The notes under the pieces: generated by a model | What the model was told of the DNA's origin: nothing | What the model saw: only the letters and a program-made list of their open reading frames with translations | Databases searched by the model: none | Translations under genes and position numbers: made by a program | NCBI RefSeq assembly: GCF_029626265.1 | Contig: NZ_JARUBN010000001.1 | Coordinates: forward strand, 6,389,001 to 6,453,000 | DNA: 64,000 nucleotides | Origin: Micromonospora sp. WMMD1102 | Lineage (GTDB): Bacteria; Actinomycetota; Actinomycetes; Mycobacteriales; Micromonosporaceae | Direction of reading: 5' to 3' | Shown: positions 30,311-38,726 of the stretch, one piece after another | How positions within the stretch are numbered: position 1 is the first letter of the stretch | How the letters are laid out: the number at the start of each line of letters is the position of its first letter

Positions 30311-32105
30311 GGTCGCCGTGCCAGGAACGCCAGAGCGCCGCGTAGGAGCCGCCGGCGGCCACCAGCTCGGCGTGCGGGCCCAGCTCGGTGATCCGGCCGT
30401 CCTCCACCACCGCCACCCGGTCCGCGTCGTGCGCCGAGTGCAGCCGGTGCGCGATCGCGATCACCGTACGGCCGCGCAGCACGGCGGCGAGCGAGCGCTC
30501 CAGGTGCCGGGCGGCCCGAGGATCGAGCAGCGAGGTGGCCTCGTCGAGTACCAGGGTGTGCGGATCGGCGAGGACCAGCCGGGCCAGCGCGAGCTGCTGC
30601 GCCTGGGCGGCCGAGAGCGGATGGCCCCCCGAGCCGACCCGGGTCTCCAGCCCGTCCGGAAGCTGCTCCGCCCAGTCCAGTGCGTCGACGGCGGCGAGCG
30701 CGGAGCGTACCCGCTCGTCGGTGGCGTCCGGCCGGACCATGCTGACGTTGTCGCGCAGCGTACCCAGGAAGACGTGGTGTTCCTGGGTGACCAGCGCGAC
30801 CTCGGTGCGCAGCTCGGCCAGCGGCAGGTCGGCAAGCGGGACGCCGCCGACGGTGACCGCACCCTGCCGGGGCCGGTGGATCCCGGCGAGCAGCCGGCCG
30901 AGGGTGGACTTGCCGGCGCCGGACGGGCCGACCATCGCCAGCCGCTCCCCCGGGCGCAGCGCGAGGGTCACGCCGTGCAGCACGTCCCGCCCCGGCTGGT
31001 ATGCGTACCGGACGTCCCGGGCGACGAGCCGCCGGTCGGCCGGACGGGACACCGCCGCCTCGCCGGCCGATCCGGACGCCGGCACACCGTCGGCCGGCGC
31101 CTCGCCGGCCGGTGCGTCGTCGGGTCGGCGGGCCACTCCGAGCAGCCGGGCCAGGGATGCGCCGCCGACCTGCACCTCGTCCAGCCAGGAGAGTAGCCGG
31201 TCGACCGGGTCCATCAACTGCTGCACGTAGAGGGTGGCCGCGGTCGCCTCGCCCAGCGACACCCAACCCTCGACATAGAACCAGCCGCCGCAGACCAGGG
31301 TCGCCACGACCGGCAGCACGTAACCCGTCTCGGCCAGCGGGAAATAGACGGTACGCAGGAACATCGTGTACCGCTCCGCCGCGTACGACCGGGCGATGTC
31401 GGCGTCGGTGCGGGCCCGGCGCCGGGCCTGCTGCCGGAGCGCCTCGGTGGTCCGCGACCCCTCCACCGTCTCGCTGATCCCGTCGGTGATGTCGGAGTAG
31501 GCGGCGTTCTCGGCGAGGTAGCCGGGGGTGGCCCGGCGCAGGTACCAGCGGGTGGAGACGGCCAGGATCGGCACCGCGACCAGGGCGGGCAACAGCAGCA
31601 GCGGGCTGGTCAGCAGGATCGCGCCGACCACCGCCAGCACCGTCAGCACGGCGATCAGTGTCTCCGGCACCGCGAACCGGACCGACCTGGACAGCGCCGA
31701 GACGTCCCGGCTGCTCCGGGTCAGCAGGTCACCGGTGCCGGCCCGCTCCACGGTGGGCAGCGGGATGGCCAGGATCCGGTCGACGAACTCCTCGCGCAGC
31801 TCGGCGAGGACCCGCTCGCCGAGCCGGGCCGAGGCGAAGTGCGCGAACCGGATCAGCACCGCCTGGGCCAGCACGAAACCGGCGATCGCCAGCGCCACCC
31901 GGTCGACCGTCACCGTGCTGGTGCCCGCCGAGATCGCCTCGACCAGGTCGCCGAGCAGCCGGGGCGCGGCCAGCCCGGTGACCGCGGCCAGCGCGTGCAG
32001 TCCGAGCGCCCCGGCCAGCGCCCGGGGGTGCCGGCGGAGCATGCTGCGGGCGTACCGGCGCACCTGTGCGGCGTCGGCGACCGGCAGTGCGGGACGCTCG
32101 CTCAT
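30303..32105 (-). CDS. ABC exporter half, catalytic-site subunit
   Basis: A 600-residue protein with an N-terminal six-helix exporter domain (about 20-310) and a C-terminal ATPase domain (about 350-595). Walker A GPSGAGKST, Walker B LVLDEATSLLD and the switch histidine AHRLHS are intact, but the signature reads LSAAQAQQ instead of LSGGQ. The partner gene just upstream (one base between its stop and this start) has the opposite set of defects, so together they make one working ATP site and one dead site, as in heterodimeric exporters. Substrate unknown; such pairs export drugs, peptides or lipids. Confidence 0.9.
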   Translation of the reverse strand: MSERPALPVADAAQVRRYARSMLRRHPRALAGALGLHALAAVTGLAAPRLLGDLVEAISAGTSTVTVDRVALAIAGFVLAQAVLIRFAHFASARLGERVLAELREEFVDRILAIPLPTVERAGTGDLLTRSSRDVSALSRSVRFAVPETLIAVLTVLAVVGAILLTSPLLLLPALVAVPILAVSTRWYLRRATPGYLAENAAYSDITDGISETVEGSRTTEALRQQARRRARTDADIARSYAAERYTMFLRTVYFPLAETGYVLPVVATLVCGGWFYVEGWVSLGEATAATLYVQQLMDPVDRLLSWLDEVQVGGASLARLLGVARRPDDAPAGEAPADGVPASGSAGEAAVSRPADRRLVARDVRYAYQPGRDVLHGVTLALRPGERLAMVGPSGAGKSTLGRLLAGIHRPRQGAVTVGGVPLADLPLAELRTEVALVTQEHHVFLGTLRDNVSMVRPDATDERVRSALAAVDALDWAEQLPDGLETRVGSGGHPLSAAQAQQLALARLVLADPHTLVLDEATSLLDPRAARHLERSLAAVLRGRTVIAIAHRLHSAHDADRVAVVEDGRITELGPHAELVAAGGSYAALWRSWHGDRS

Positions 32106-32106
32106 C

Positions 32107-33813
32107 TCACTCCCCCTCGGCCCGGCTGACCACCGCGGCGTAGCGCGGCTCGGTGTCGAGCAGCTCCCGGTGCGTACCCTCGGCCACCGCCTTGCCGTCG
32201 GAGACGAAGACCACGTGGTCGGCCCGGTCCAGCAGCAGTGGGCTGGTGGTGCAGACCACTGTGGTCCGGCCGCGCCGGGCCGGGCCGAGCCGCTCGGCGA
32301 TCCGGGCCTCGGTGTGCGCGTCCACCGCGCTTGTCGGCTCGACCAGGATCAGGATCTCCGGGTCGGCGACCAGGGCCCGGACCAGCCGGAGTCGCTGCTG
32401 TTGGCCGCCGGAGAACTCCCGGCCCCGCTCGGCGACCCGGCCGGCGAGCCCGCCCGGCAGCGCCGCCACGATGTCCGTGGCGCTGGCCGCCGCCAGCGCC
32501 GCCGCCAAACTGCCGTCGTCGGCCCGGTCGTGCGGGTCCAGCTCCGTCCGGAGCGGGCCGGAGAAGAGCCGTGCGTCGTTGTCGGCGACCAGGATCCGGC
32601 GCCGGACCGTGGCCACCGCGAGCCTCCGCAGGGGTACGCCGCACAGCGTCGCCTCGCTGTCGACGTACCGGCCGAGCCGGTCGGCGACGGCGACCGCCTC
32701 CTCCGGCGCGGCAGCGGCGATCGCGGTCAGCCGGCCGGGCCGCACCGTCACCCCGGACTCGACGTCGACCAGCTCGCCGGGGCCCGCCGGCAACTCGACC
32801 GGGTGCTCCGGGTCGGTGATGTCCGGCCGCAGGTCGAGCATGCCCACCACCCGGCGGGCCGAGACGTGCCCCCGGGTGATGTGGTCGATCAGCTCGGTCA
32901 GCATCCGCAGTGGACCGACCAGGAACACGGTGTAGCCGTAGAACGAGACGAGCTGCCCGACGCTGATCTCGCCGCGCAGGGCGAACCGGGCGCCGAGCCA
33001 GGTCACCAGCACCAGGAAGATGCCGGGCATCAGGACCTGGGTCGCCTCCAGCAGCGCCTCCACCCGGGCCACCCGTACCCCGCCGTGCCGCAGCGCCTGC
33101 GACTCCGCCCGGTAGCGGGCCGAGAAGACCGACTCGCCGCCGACCCCGCGCAGTACCCGCAGCCCGGCGACGATGTCGCTGGCCCGGGTGGTCAGGGTCG
33201 CCTGCTGGTCCCGGTACGCCTCCTGCCGGCGGTGCAGCGGCCGGATCAGTACGGCGACCACCGCCATCAGCAGCGGTACGCCGAGCACCACCACCAGGCC
33301 GAGCGGCAGCGAGGTGGCGAGCAGGATCCCGGTGATGGTGAGCACCGCGAAGATCGAACCGGTGCCCCGGGAGAGGATGTCGAGCGCCCCGCCGATGTGG
33401 TTGATGTCGGCGGTGCCGATGCTCACCACCTCGCCGTTGGCGAGCCGCTTCGGCAGGGTGGCGCCGAGCCGGTTGGCGTGGTCGACGGTGAGCTGCACCG
33501 TCCGGTACGCCCCGGCCAGCCAGTTGAAGGTGGCGAACCGGTGCCGGACGATCCCGACGACCGCCTGCCCGACACCGAGGGCGAACAGCACCCCGCCCCA
33601 GCGCAGCAGCGCGTCGGTGTCCCGGGCCACCAGGCCGGCGTCGATCGCCCGGCCCAGCACGGCCGGCATCAGCGCCTGGCCGACGAAGGAGACGACGGCC
33701 AGCCCCATCCCCCAGGCGAGGGTGGGCCAGATCCGGGCGGCTAGCCAGAGCAGGAACCTGATCGCCGAACGCCGGTCGGGCACGCCGGGATCGGCGACAG
33801 GTAAGGAGCGCAC
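32107..33813 (-). CDS. ABC exporter half, degenerate-ATPase subunit
   Basis: A 568-residue membrane-plus-ATPase protein. The exporter domain covers about 20-310. In the ATPase domain the signature FSGGQQQR is canonical, but Walker A is lost (RPGRLTAIAAAAPEEAV in place of GxxGxGKST), Walker B lacks its aspartate (ILILVEPTSAVD), and the switch histidine is replaced (CTTSPLLL). It cannot hydrolyse ATP with its own Walker motifs and supplies the signature for the partner's site. GTG start at 33813 with no strong ribosome-binding site. First gene of the pair. Confidence 0.9.
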   Translation of the reverse strand: MRSLPVADPGVPDRRSAIRFLLWLAARIWPTLAWGMGLAVVSFVGQALMPAVLGRAIDAGLVARDTDALLRWGGVLFALGVGQAVVGIVRHRFATFNWLAGAYRTVQLTVDHANRLGATLPKRLANGEVVSIGTADINHIGGALDILSRGTGSIFAVLTITGILLATSLPLGLVVVLGVPLLMAVVAVLIRPLHRRQEAYRDQQATLTTRASDIVAGLRVLRGVGGESVFSARYRAESQALRHGGVRVARVEALLEATQVLMPGIFLVLVTWLGARFALRGEISVGQLVSFYGYTVFLVGPLRMLTELIDHITRGHVSARRVVGMLDLRPDITDPEHPVELPAGPGELVDVESGVTVRPGRLTAIAAAAPEEAVAVADRLGRYVDSEATLCGVPLRRLAVATVRRRILVADNDARLFSGPLRTELDPHDRADDGSLAAALAAASATDIVAALPGGLAGRVAERGREFSGGQQQRLRLVRALVADPEILILVEPTSAVDAHTEARIAERLGPARRGRTTVVCTTSPLLLDRADHVVFVSDGKAVAEGTHRELLDTEPRYAAVVSRAEGE

Positions 33814-34044
33814 CCGGCGACGCTATGAGACCAATCGCCACGATCGCCACGGGTTTTCCGGGTCCTGGCCGCCTCATGATCGCCGACGTACGGGCTCGGA
33901 ATCGCGAGCAGTCGCGGCTGGAATCCGCCGACAAAAGTGCCTAGCGTCGATAAGTTGAATCGATTGGCCGCTATTTCGAATGGTGATCGGCCGACCGTTT
34001 CACCCTGAACGGTTCTCCGTATCAAACTGAAACAGGGGGATGAC

Positions 34045-35145
34045 ATGACCGACAGCGGATCATCGGTGCCACGCCGCCAACTCGGACGGCACCTATGCAT
34101 CGCGCGCGAGCAGGCGGGGCTCGGCCTGGAGGCCGCCTCCCAGGAGTTGGAGGTCTCCAGGACGACCATGTACCGGATAGAGAGCGGCGGCACTTCCGTC
34201 CGCAAGGCCGACGTCCTCGCCATGTGCACCACGTACGGGGTGTCGAACGAGATGACCGAGGCGCTCATCGGCCTGGCGACCCAGACCAAGGCAGCAGGCT
34301 GGTGGCACTCCTACGGCGACGCCATCCCCTCCTGGTTCGAGCTGTACGTCGGCCTGGAAGCCGCCGCCTCCCGCCTCCGCCACTGGGAGCCGGCCTCGTT
34401 CCCCGGACTCCTTCAGACCAGGGAGTACGCGACTCACCTCCTGCGCTCCCAGCCGGACCTTCCGGAATCGGAAATCGAGCGCCGGGTGGAGGTCCGGATG
34501 GAGCGCCAACAGATCCTTCTTCGGAGGAAGCCCGCGCCACCGCGGTTGGAAGTCATCCTCGACGAGGTGGTGCTGCGTCGTCGGACACCCGGGATGGCTC
34601 GTCAGCTCACTCATCTGCACTCGATGATGACGAGCAGCGAGACGACGGACATCCGGGTGCTGCCGTTGGCCACGCAGCCGAACTGGGCTGTGGCCGGCAG
34701 CAACTTCGTCATCCTCGACTTCCCACCGACCGGCCTACGCACGCCGGAGCCGACCACGATCTACAGCGAGTCACTGACGGGAGCCACGGATGGACCAGCT
34801 GCCGGCGGTGTCAGCTGGAGGCCACCGCCAGGTGTCGCCAACCTTGACCATCCCGGTGTTGTCTGTCAGCAACTGCCGAGCGGTGGTCATCGACTTGTTG
34901 ATCCGCTCGCAGTACTCGATCGTTGCCATGACGGCAGCTCCCAGCATCCCGAGCACCACTGCGGCGGTGGCAGCGGCATCGACTGGTGCGGCGGGAGCCG
35001 TCACCACACCGAGCGCGAGCCCGACGGCACTGATCAGGCCGGCGACAAATGCCAGGAACGCTGTCACCAGGGCGGCCCAGAACGCAACGACGCCCCCAGG
35101 CAAGATCGACCAGTATATTCTGGATCTTTTCCACCATCGGCTTGA
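34045..35145 (+). CDS. XRE/DUF5753 regulator, C-terminally truncated
   Basis: The first 247 residues are a typical actinobacterial helix-turn-helix plus DUF5753 protein: HTH at about 10-65 (LGLEAASQELEVSRTTMYRIESG), then WHSYGDAIPSWFELYVGLE, FPGLLQTREYATHLLRSQP and NFVILDFPPTGLR. Homology stops after IYSESLTGA at about 34785; the next 119 residues are antisense of the neighbouring gene and do not resemble DUF5753. The usual final 35-45 residues are missing, so a rearrangement has cut the gene. These regulators usually pair with a small DUF397 protein; none is present. The ATG follows AGGGGG. Activity is doubtful. Confidence 0.8.
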   Translation: MTDSGSSVPRRQLGRHLCIAREQAGLGLEAASQELEVSRTTMYRIESGGTSVRKADVLAMCTTYGVSNEMTEALIGLATQTKAAGWWHSYGDAIPSWFELYVGLEAAASRLRHWEPASFPGLLQTREYATHLLRSQPDLPESEIERRVEVRMERQQILLRRKPAPPRLEVILDEVVLRRRTPGMARQLTHLHSMMTSSETTDIRVLPLATQPNWAVAGSNFVILDFPPTGLRTPEPTTIYSESLTGATDGPAAGGVSWRPPPGVANLDHPGVVCQQLPSGGHRLVDPLAVLDRCHDGSSQHPEHHCGGGSGIDWCGGSRHHTEREPDGTDQAGDKCQERCHQGGPERNDAPRQDRPVYSGSFPPSA

Positions 35146-35564
35146 TCGTCTCGATGGCATCCGATTGCGCGTCCGCGGAGTCCCCATACGCCGACGCGGC
35201 CGAACCTGACCATTGATTGTCGGCCTTCATCCCGTACGCGGACACCATTTGGTGCAGGTCGCTGACCGGAGCACCAACGTCTGTGTTCCAGTAGCCGCCG
35301 ATTCGGGTCAACGCGGGCGGGACGCCTGGCTCGCTGATGAACTCCTGAATCTCGTCGAAAACCTGGTCCTTAAGCCCGAGGAATTTGTCCCAGGACCGCC
35401 TGATCGCCGCGTCCCCGATGCCGGGCGGCATCCAACGGAGCGCTTGTGTCAGCCGGTCTACCAACTCGACGGTCAACTGTTGGACTCGTTCGATCGCCTC
35501 GTTGATTTGACTGATCAGCTGCTCAAAGTCCCGCTCGCCAGGGCCCAGCTCCCACGGCTGTCAT
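34771..35564 (-). pseudogene. Frameshifted WXG100-like/transmembrane protein of a T7SS-type cassette
   Basis: Joining three frames gives a protein of about 260 residues: start MTA, then WELGPGERDFEQLISQINEA, a helical part with NQWSGSAASAYGDSADAQS (a W-x-G segment), two hydrophobic helices (VVAFWAALVTAFLAFVAG and a later Ala-rich one) and the tail VKVGDTWRWPP. Two extra bases break it: one at about 35555, after ATG ACA GCC, and one in a G5 run (35093-35097). The ATG overlaps the stop of the upstream EspC-like gene (ATGA), showing it was once translated as an operon. Sequencing error cannot be excluded. Confidence 0.7.
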
Positions 35565-35896
35565 GTGTCGCTCCAGGTCTGCTCGATACGCACGACCGCG
35601 CCTTGGTCGGTGCGATCGTAGTTGTCCAGAGCGGTACGCAGCGCCTCCTCCATGTCCCGCATGGTCTTGGCTCCGTCGGCCAACAGCTTGACGACGAACT
35701 CCTGCAACTCCGCGTACTTAGCGCCTACGCCCTGTTGGTTCGGCAAATATCCGATGTGGAAGCCGGTGAGCATCAAGGAGGCGGCGCGCGTCGCGGCCGT
35801 GTCCATCACGCTGGCGGCCTCCGCCCATTTCCCCGCGTCCCTCACGAGGGTTTCACGTGCCATCTTGATCTGGCCGGCATCCGGTTGAGGATGCAA
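35561..35896 (-). CDS. EspC/DUF2580-like type VII secretion target
   Basis: A 111-residue all-helical protein (MARETLVRDAGKWAEAASVM; ELQEFVVKLLADGAKTMRDM), similar to EspC-type and WXG100-type helical hairpins exported by ESX systems. A TTG at 35896 follows AGGAGG with ideal spacing; an ATG at 35863 is the alternative. It overlaps the frameshifted membrane partner by four bases. The IS at 35931-36922 lies just upstream and separates it from the YbaB-like gene and any promoter there. No ESX ATPase or membrane core genes are in the window. Confidence 0.65.
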   Translation of the reverse strand: MHPQPDAGQIKMARETLVRDAGKWAEAASVMDTAATRAASLMLTGFHIGYLPNQQGVGAKYAELQEFVVKLLADGAKTMRDMEEALRTALDNYDRTDQGAVVRIEQTWSDT

Positions 35897-35930
35897 CTCA
35901 GGTCCTCCTCACAGTCGGCGCCTCGTCAGT

Positions 35931-35954
35931 GAGGTGATCTCAACAAGGATCCGG
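35931..35954 (+). repeat. Left terminal inverted repeat of the IS
   Basis: Begins GAGGTGATCTCAACAAGG. Matches the reverse complement of the right end at 21 of 24 positions. Confidence 0.85.
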
Positions 35955-36071
35955 GCTCAGGTTGGGATGACACGGGCATCGCGTCCATAACGGATGGTCC
36001 AGAGACAGAGCGTGGGGCCCTCGGTAGACAGGTTCTTGCGACGGAATCTGATCTACCAGGAAGGACCCCAC

Positions 36072-36913
36072 GTGATTGCCTATCGTGCCATCCTCGACGT
36101 CCCCAAGGAACTCGTGCAGTACTTGGCGCGGCTGCTCCGCGCCGAGCGTCGCGCGGTCGGCACTCGACCGGGTACCCGCGCTCTGACCTGCTTCTACCAA
36201 GCACTCCTGGTGCTGGTGTGGTTCCGCAAGGTGAGGACAAGACCATCCTTGGGGCCGGGTTCGGAGTGTCGAGAGCAACCGCCTACCGGTACGTCGCCGA
36301 GGCCATACGCGTCCTGGCGACGCAGACCCCGACCCTGCACGACGCCCTGCGACGAGTGGCCGCCGACGGCTGGTCACACGTGATCCTCGACGGGAAGCTG
36401 TTCAACACCGACCGGCTCGCAGAGACGACCACCAGTGTGAAAGGCGAGACGATCGACGCCTGGTACTCCGGGAAACACCGCGACTTCGGCGCGAACATCC
36501 AGGCCGTGATCCGCCCGGACGGACTGCCGATCTGGACCTCCGATGCGATGCCCGGACACCTACACGACCTGACCTGCGCCCACCACCTCGACGTCACCGG
36601 CGCCCTGTACTGGGCGGCATCGCAACTCCACCTTCCGACCCTTGCCGACTCCGGCTACGAAGGCGCTGGCCAGGGCATCCACACCCCGTACAAGCAACCC
36701 GCCGACAGCCGCCGCCTGGCTCCGGACAACCGGGCCTACAACACCATGCTTCGATCCATGCGATGCCTCGGAGAACGCGGCTTCGCGATCCTCACCGGCC
36801 GATGGCGAACGCTACGACACACCACCGCCAGCCCTCGCGGCATCGGCGACATCGTCCGCGCCGCCCTTCACCTCACCCACGTCGAATACCGATACCTACC
36901 GGATTCTTGCTGA
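36072..36913 (+). pseudogene. IS5-type DDE transposase, frameshifted
   Basis: The first frame starts at GTG 36072 (after AGGAAGGA) with VIAYRAILDVPKELVQYLAR and reaches VLVWFRK; the second frame continues GEDKTILGAGFGVSRATAYR, LDGKLFNTDRLAETT, SGKHRDFGANIQAV, ADSGYEGAGQGIHTP and RGFAILTGRWRTLR. The DDE-type aspartates (LDGKLF, ADSGYEG) are visible. The frames join near 36228-36231, where AAGGTGAG would need one more G to read through. Some IS5-family members use programmed frameshifting, but no slippery heptamer is visible, so I favour a broken gene. The stop lies inside the right terminal repeat. Confidence 0.8.
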
Positions 36914-36922
36914 GATCACGTC
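36899..36922 (+). repeat. Right terminal inverted repeat of the IS
   Basis: Begins CCGGATTCTTGCTGAGATC; contains the transposase stop codon at 36911-36913. Confidence 0.85.
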
Positions 36923-36945
36923 AGTATGGGCGCAAGAGAGGTTCA

Positions 36946-37686
36946 CTAGCCGAGGCCGAGACGCCGCAGCAGGGCCATTGGATGTGCAGCAAGCTCCCGT
37001 ACCTGGGAAATGGCAGGCGACGCGGCCGAGAGTGAGGCGGCCTGCTGGGACGCGCGCTGGTATGCGTCCTGGCAAGCGGCTTCTACTTCCTCGGCGACCG
37101 ACTGGCCGGTCGGCTGCTCGCGCAACCACCGTTGGCTGATTTCCAGCTGGGTGACCCGCCCGGCCGTCATCGCGACCGTGACGCGCCCGCCTTCACCGCT
37201 CCCAAGCACCTGCCGCCCGGCCTGGTCGTCGACCCGCTCCCGGTAGCCGTCCAGTTCAGACATCGCATCCCTGAGCAGATCGACAACCCGTGCCACCTCG
37301 CTGTCCCGATCGTCACCGCCAGCGGGCTGGTCAGGGTCCCGGCGGTCCGGTGAATCGCCTTCCGACCGCTGACGAACTGGCGGCTGCCAACCGGCCGGCG
37401 GTTCATCAGCTTCTCGTTCGGCCACCTGAACCGACCAAGCCGCCAACCGGTCGCCGACCGCCCGGTCGAGTGCCTCGACAATCGCGGCCTGCAACCGTTC
37501 GGGGCCGAGATCCCTCCACCAGTCCCGGCCGATCTTGACCTCCCGCACCTGCCCGGTGCCGTCCAACGACACCTGTACGAGGCCGGACTCGTCCGCTCCG
37601 CTCCCGGTGATGTTAGAGCCGTCGAGTTGCCAGCTGACCAGTTCGATCTCCCTGCCGAGGTGATGGATCCTTCGTTCCGCGCTCAT
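36946..37686 (-). CDS. YbaB/EbfC-like domain protein of a T7SS-type cassette
   Basis: A 246-residue protein with two similar segments: residues about 25-90 (QVREVKIGRDWWRDLGPERL) and about 165-225 (GRVTVAMTAGRVTQLEISQRW), each resembling the YbaB DNA-binding fold, joined by an acidic linker. Such proteins are common beside WXG100 and EspC-like genes in Micromonosporaceae; their role there is unknown. The ATG at 37686 follows GGGGAG. Originally the first of three closely spaced genes; the IS now separates it from the next. Confidence 0.65.
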   Translation of the reverse strand: MSAERRIHHLGREIELVSWQLDGSNITGSGADESGLVQVSLDGTGQVREVKIGRDWWRDLGPERLQAAIVEALDRAVGDRLAAWSVQVAEREADEPPAGWQPPVRQRSEGDSPDRRDPDQPAGGDDRDSEVARVVDLLRDAMSELDGYRERVDDQAGRQVLGSGEGGRVTVAMTAGRVTQLEISQRWLREQPTGQSVAEEVEAACQDAYQRASQQAASLSAASPAISQVRELAAHPMALLRRLGLG

Positions 37687-37728
37687 ACTCCCCACCGTGT
37701 GATTAGTTGACGAACGCAATTCCCTTGA

Positions 37729-38367
37729 TCAACCACGTTGGGCAAGCGCCGCAGTCCCGCGCAGCCACGCCACGACCTCTACGGCGCCCGGACACCGAGC
37801 TGTCGACAGCGCACTGGCAAGTGCGAGTAGTTGTTCCGGTGGTAGTTGGACTGCCTCACGGCTGGCTAGGCGCAGCCGCACCCTGCTTCTGCCATCAGCG
37901 ATGTCGAGCACCGACACCGGTCGAGCCGGACCGATGACCCCGCTGTGGCGTACCGGACCGACGAGTTTCTGGTTGGTCTGACGCAACGCCACCGATCGGG
38001 CGTCCGCAAGCTCAACGCTCCGCTGCCGTAGGCCCCGCACGGTCAACCGAGTTCCTTCCAGCCACGCAGCCAGCCGAACACCGAAGGTGATCGCCAGCGC
38101 CACGTAGACAACGACGCCCAGGGTGAATACTGCAGCCGTCCCAAGCGGCAGGTAGCCGAGCGATATCTGACTATCAGGGCGATCGGGTATCACCCAGAGC
38201 AGCATCATGCCCACGATGAATCCGAGGCAGCCGGACGCCAGTGCGGCCATTCCGCCTAGCACCACCCCAAACACCACTCGCAACGCACGAGTGCCGTGGA
38301 AGCCGACCGAGAGGTGATACCGGTACGTCCCTGGGTGCACCCGGCCATGATGGCAGATGCTGGCCAC
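37729..38367 (-). CDS. Hypothetical membrane protein
   Basis: A protein of about 212 residues. Two hydrophobic helices (VVFGVVLGGMAALASGCLGF and YLPLGTAAVFTLGVVVYVAL) are followed by a cytoplasmic-type domain with alternating strands (LEGTRLTVRGLRQRSVELAD; PARPVSVLDIADGRSRVRLR), reminiscent of PH-like domains. I do not recognise the family. GTG starts at 38367 and 38340 are both possible. It lies 42 bases upstream of the YbaB-like gene and was probably part of the same transcript. Confidence 0.6.
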   Translation of the reverse strand: MASICHHGRVHPGTYRYHLSVGFHGTRALRVVFGVVLGGMAALASGCLGFIVGMMLLWVIPDRPDSQISLGYLPLGTAAVFTLGVVVYVALAITFGVRLAAWLEGTRLTVRGLRQRSVELADARSVALRQTNQKLVGPVRHSGVIGPARPVSVLDIADGRSRVRLRLASREAVQLPPEQLLALASALSTARCPGAVEVVAWLRGTAALAQRG

Positions 38368-38431
38368 ACGTAGGGTGGTCGTTATTACGACAGAAGGTCA
38401 ACTTCGGTTGGCGGCCCGGCCGCTCGGATGG

Positions 38432-38695
38432 TCAGCGGTCGACCTGGGTGAAGTCCCAGAAGTGCGGGGTACGGGCCAGCATCCGGGCCGGCGGGTCGGG
38501 CAGCGAGACCGGGTTGGCCCGCCACTTGGAGATGACCACCAGCCGGTTGTCGGTGGAGGAGAAGACCTCGCTGGAGATGTGCAGCGGGTTGTGCTCCAAC
38601 TCCGGCAGGGCGCTGTCGCAGACCCACGAGATCAGGTCGGCGAAGCCGGCGCGCTCGGCGCGTACCTCCCACATCCGTACGATCACGTCGGCCAT
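38432..38695 (-). CDS. Small conserved protein, ABM-like fold
   Basis: An 87-residue protein (MADVIVRMWEVRAERAGFAD; SEVFSSTDNRLVVISKWRA). The strand-helix-helix-strand pattern resembles antibiotic-biosynthesis-monooxygenase/dimeric alpha-beta barrel proteins. The ATG has GGGAGGAG upstream. It follows tsaD by 31 bases and is probably the last gene of the tsa operon. Function unknown. Confidence 0.65.
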   Translation of the reverse strand: MADVIVRMWEVRAERAGFADLISWVCDSALPELEHNPLHISSEVFSSTDNRLVVISKWRANPVSLPDPPARMLARTPHFWDFTQVDR

Positions 38696-38726
38696 CACTC
38701 CTCCCGCCCTCGACGCCGCCGGAACA

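Larger units (their letters stand above)
35931..36922 (+). mobile_element. IS5-family insertion sequence (992 bp)
   Basis: Terminal inverted repeats of 24 bp (35931-35954 and 36899-36922) match at 21 positions. AGT occurs on both outer flanks (35928-35930 and 36923-36925), consistent with a 3-bp target duplication. It contains one transposase gene with a frameshift and sits in the 50-60 bp gap that once separated the YbaB-like and EspC-like genes. Confidence 0.88.

Noticed and set aside
36072..36913. Programmed frameshift in the transposase
   Set aside because: The frame change is -1, but no A6G, A7 or similar slippery heptamer is present at 36225-36235, so a simple base loss is more likely. 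Not fully excluded.
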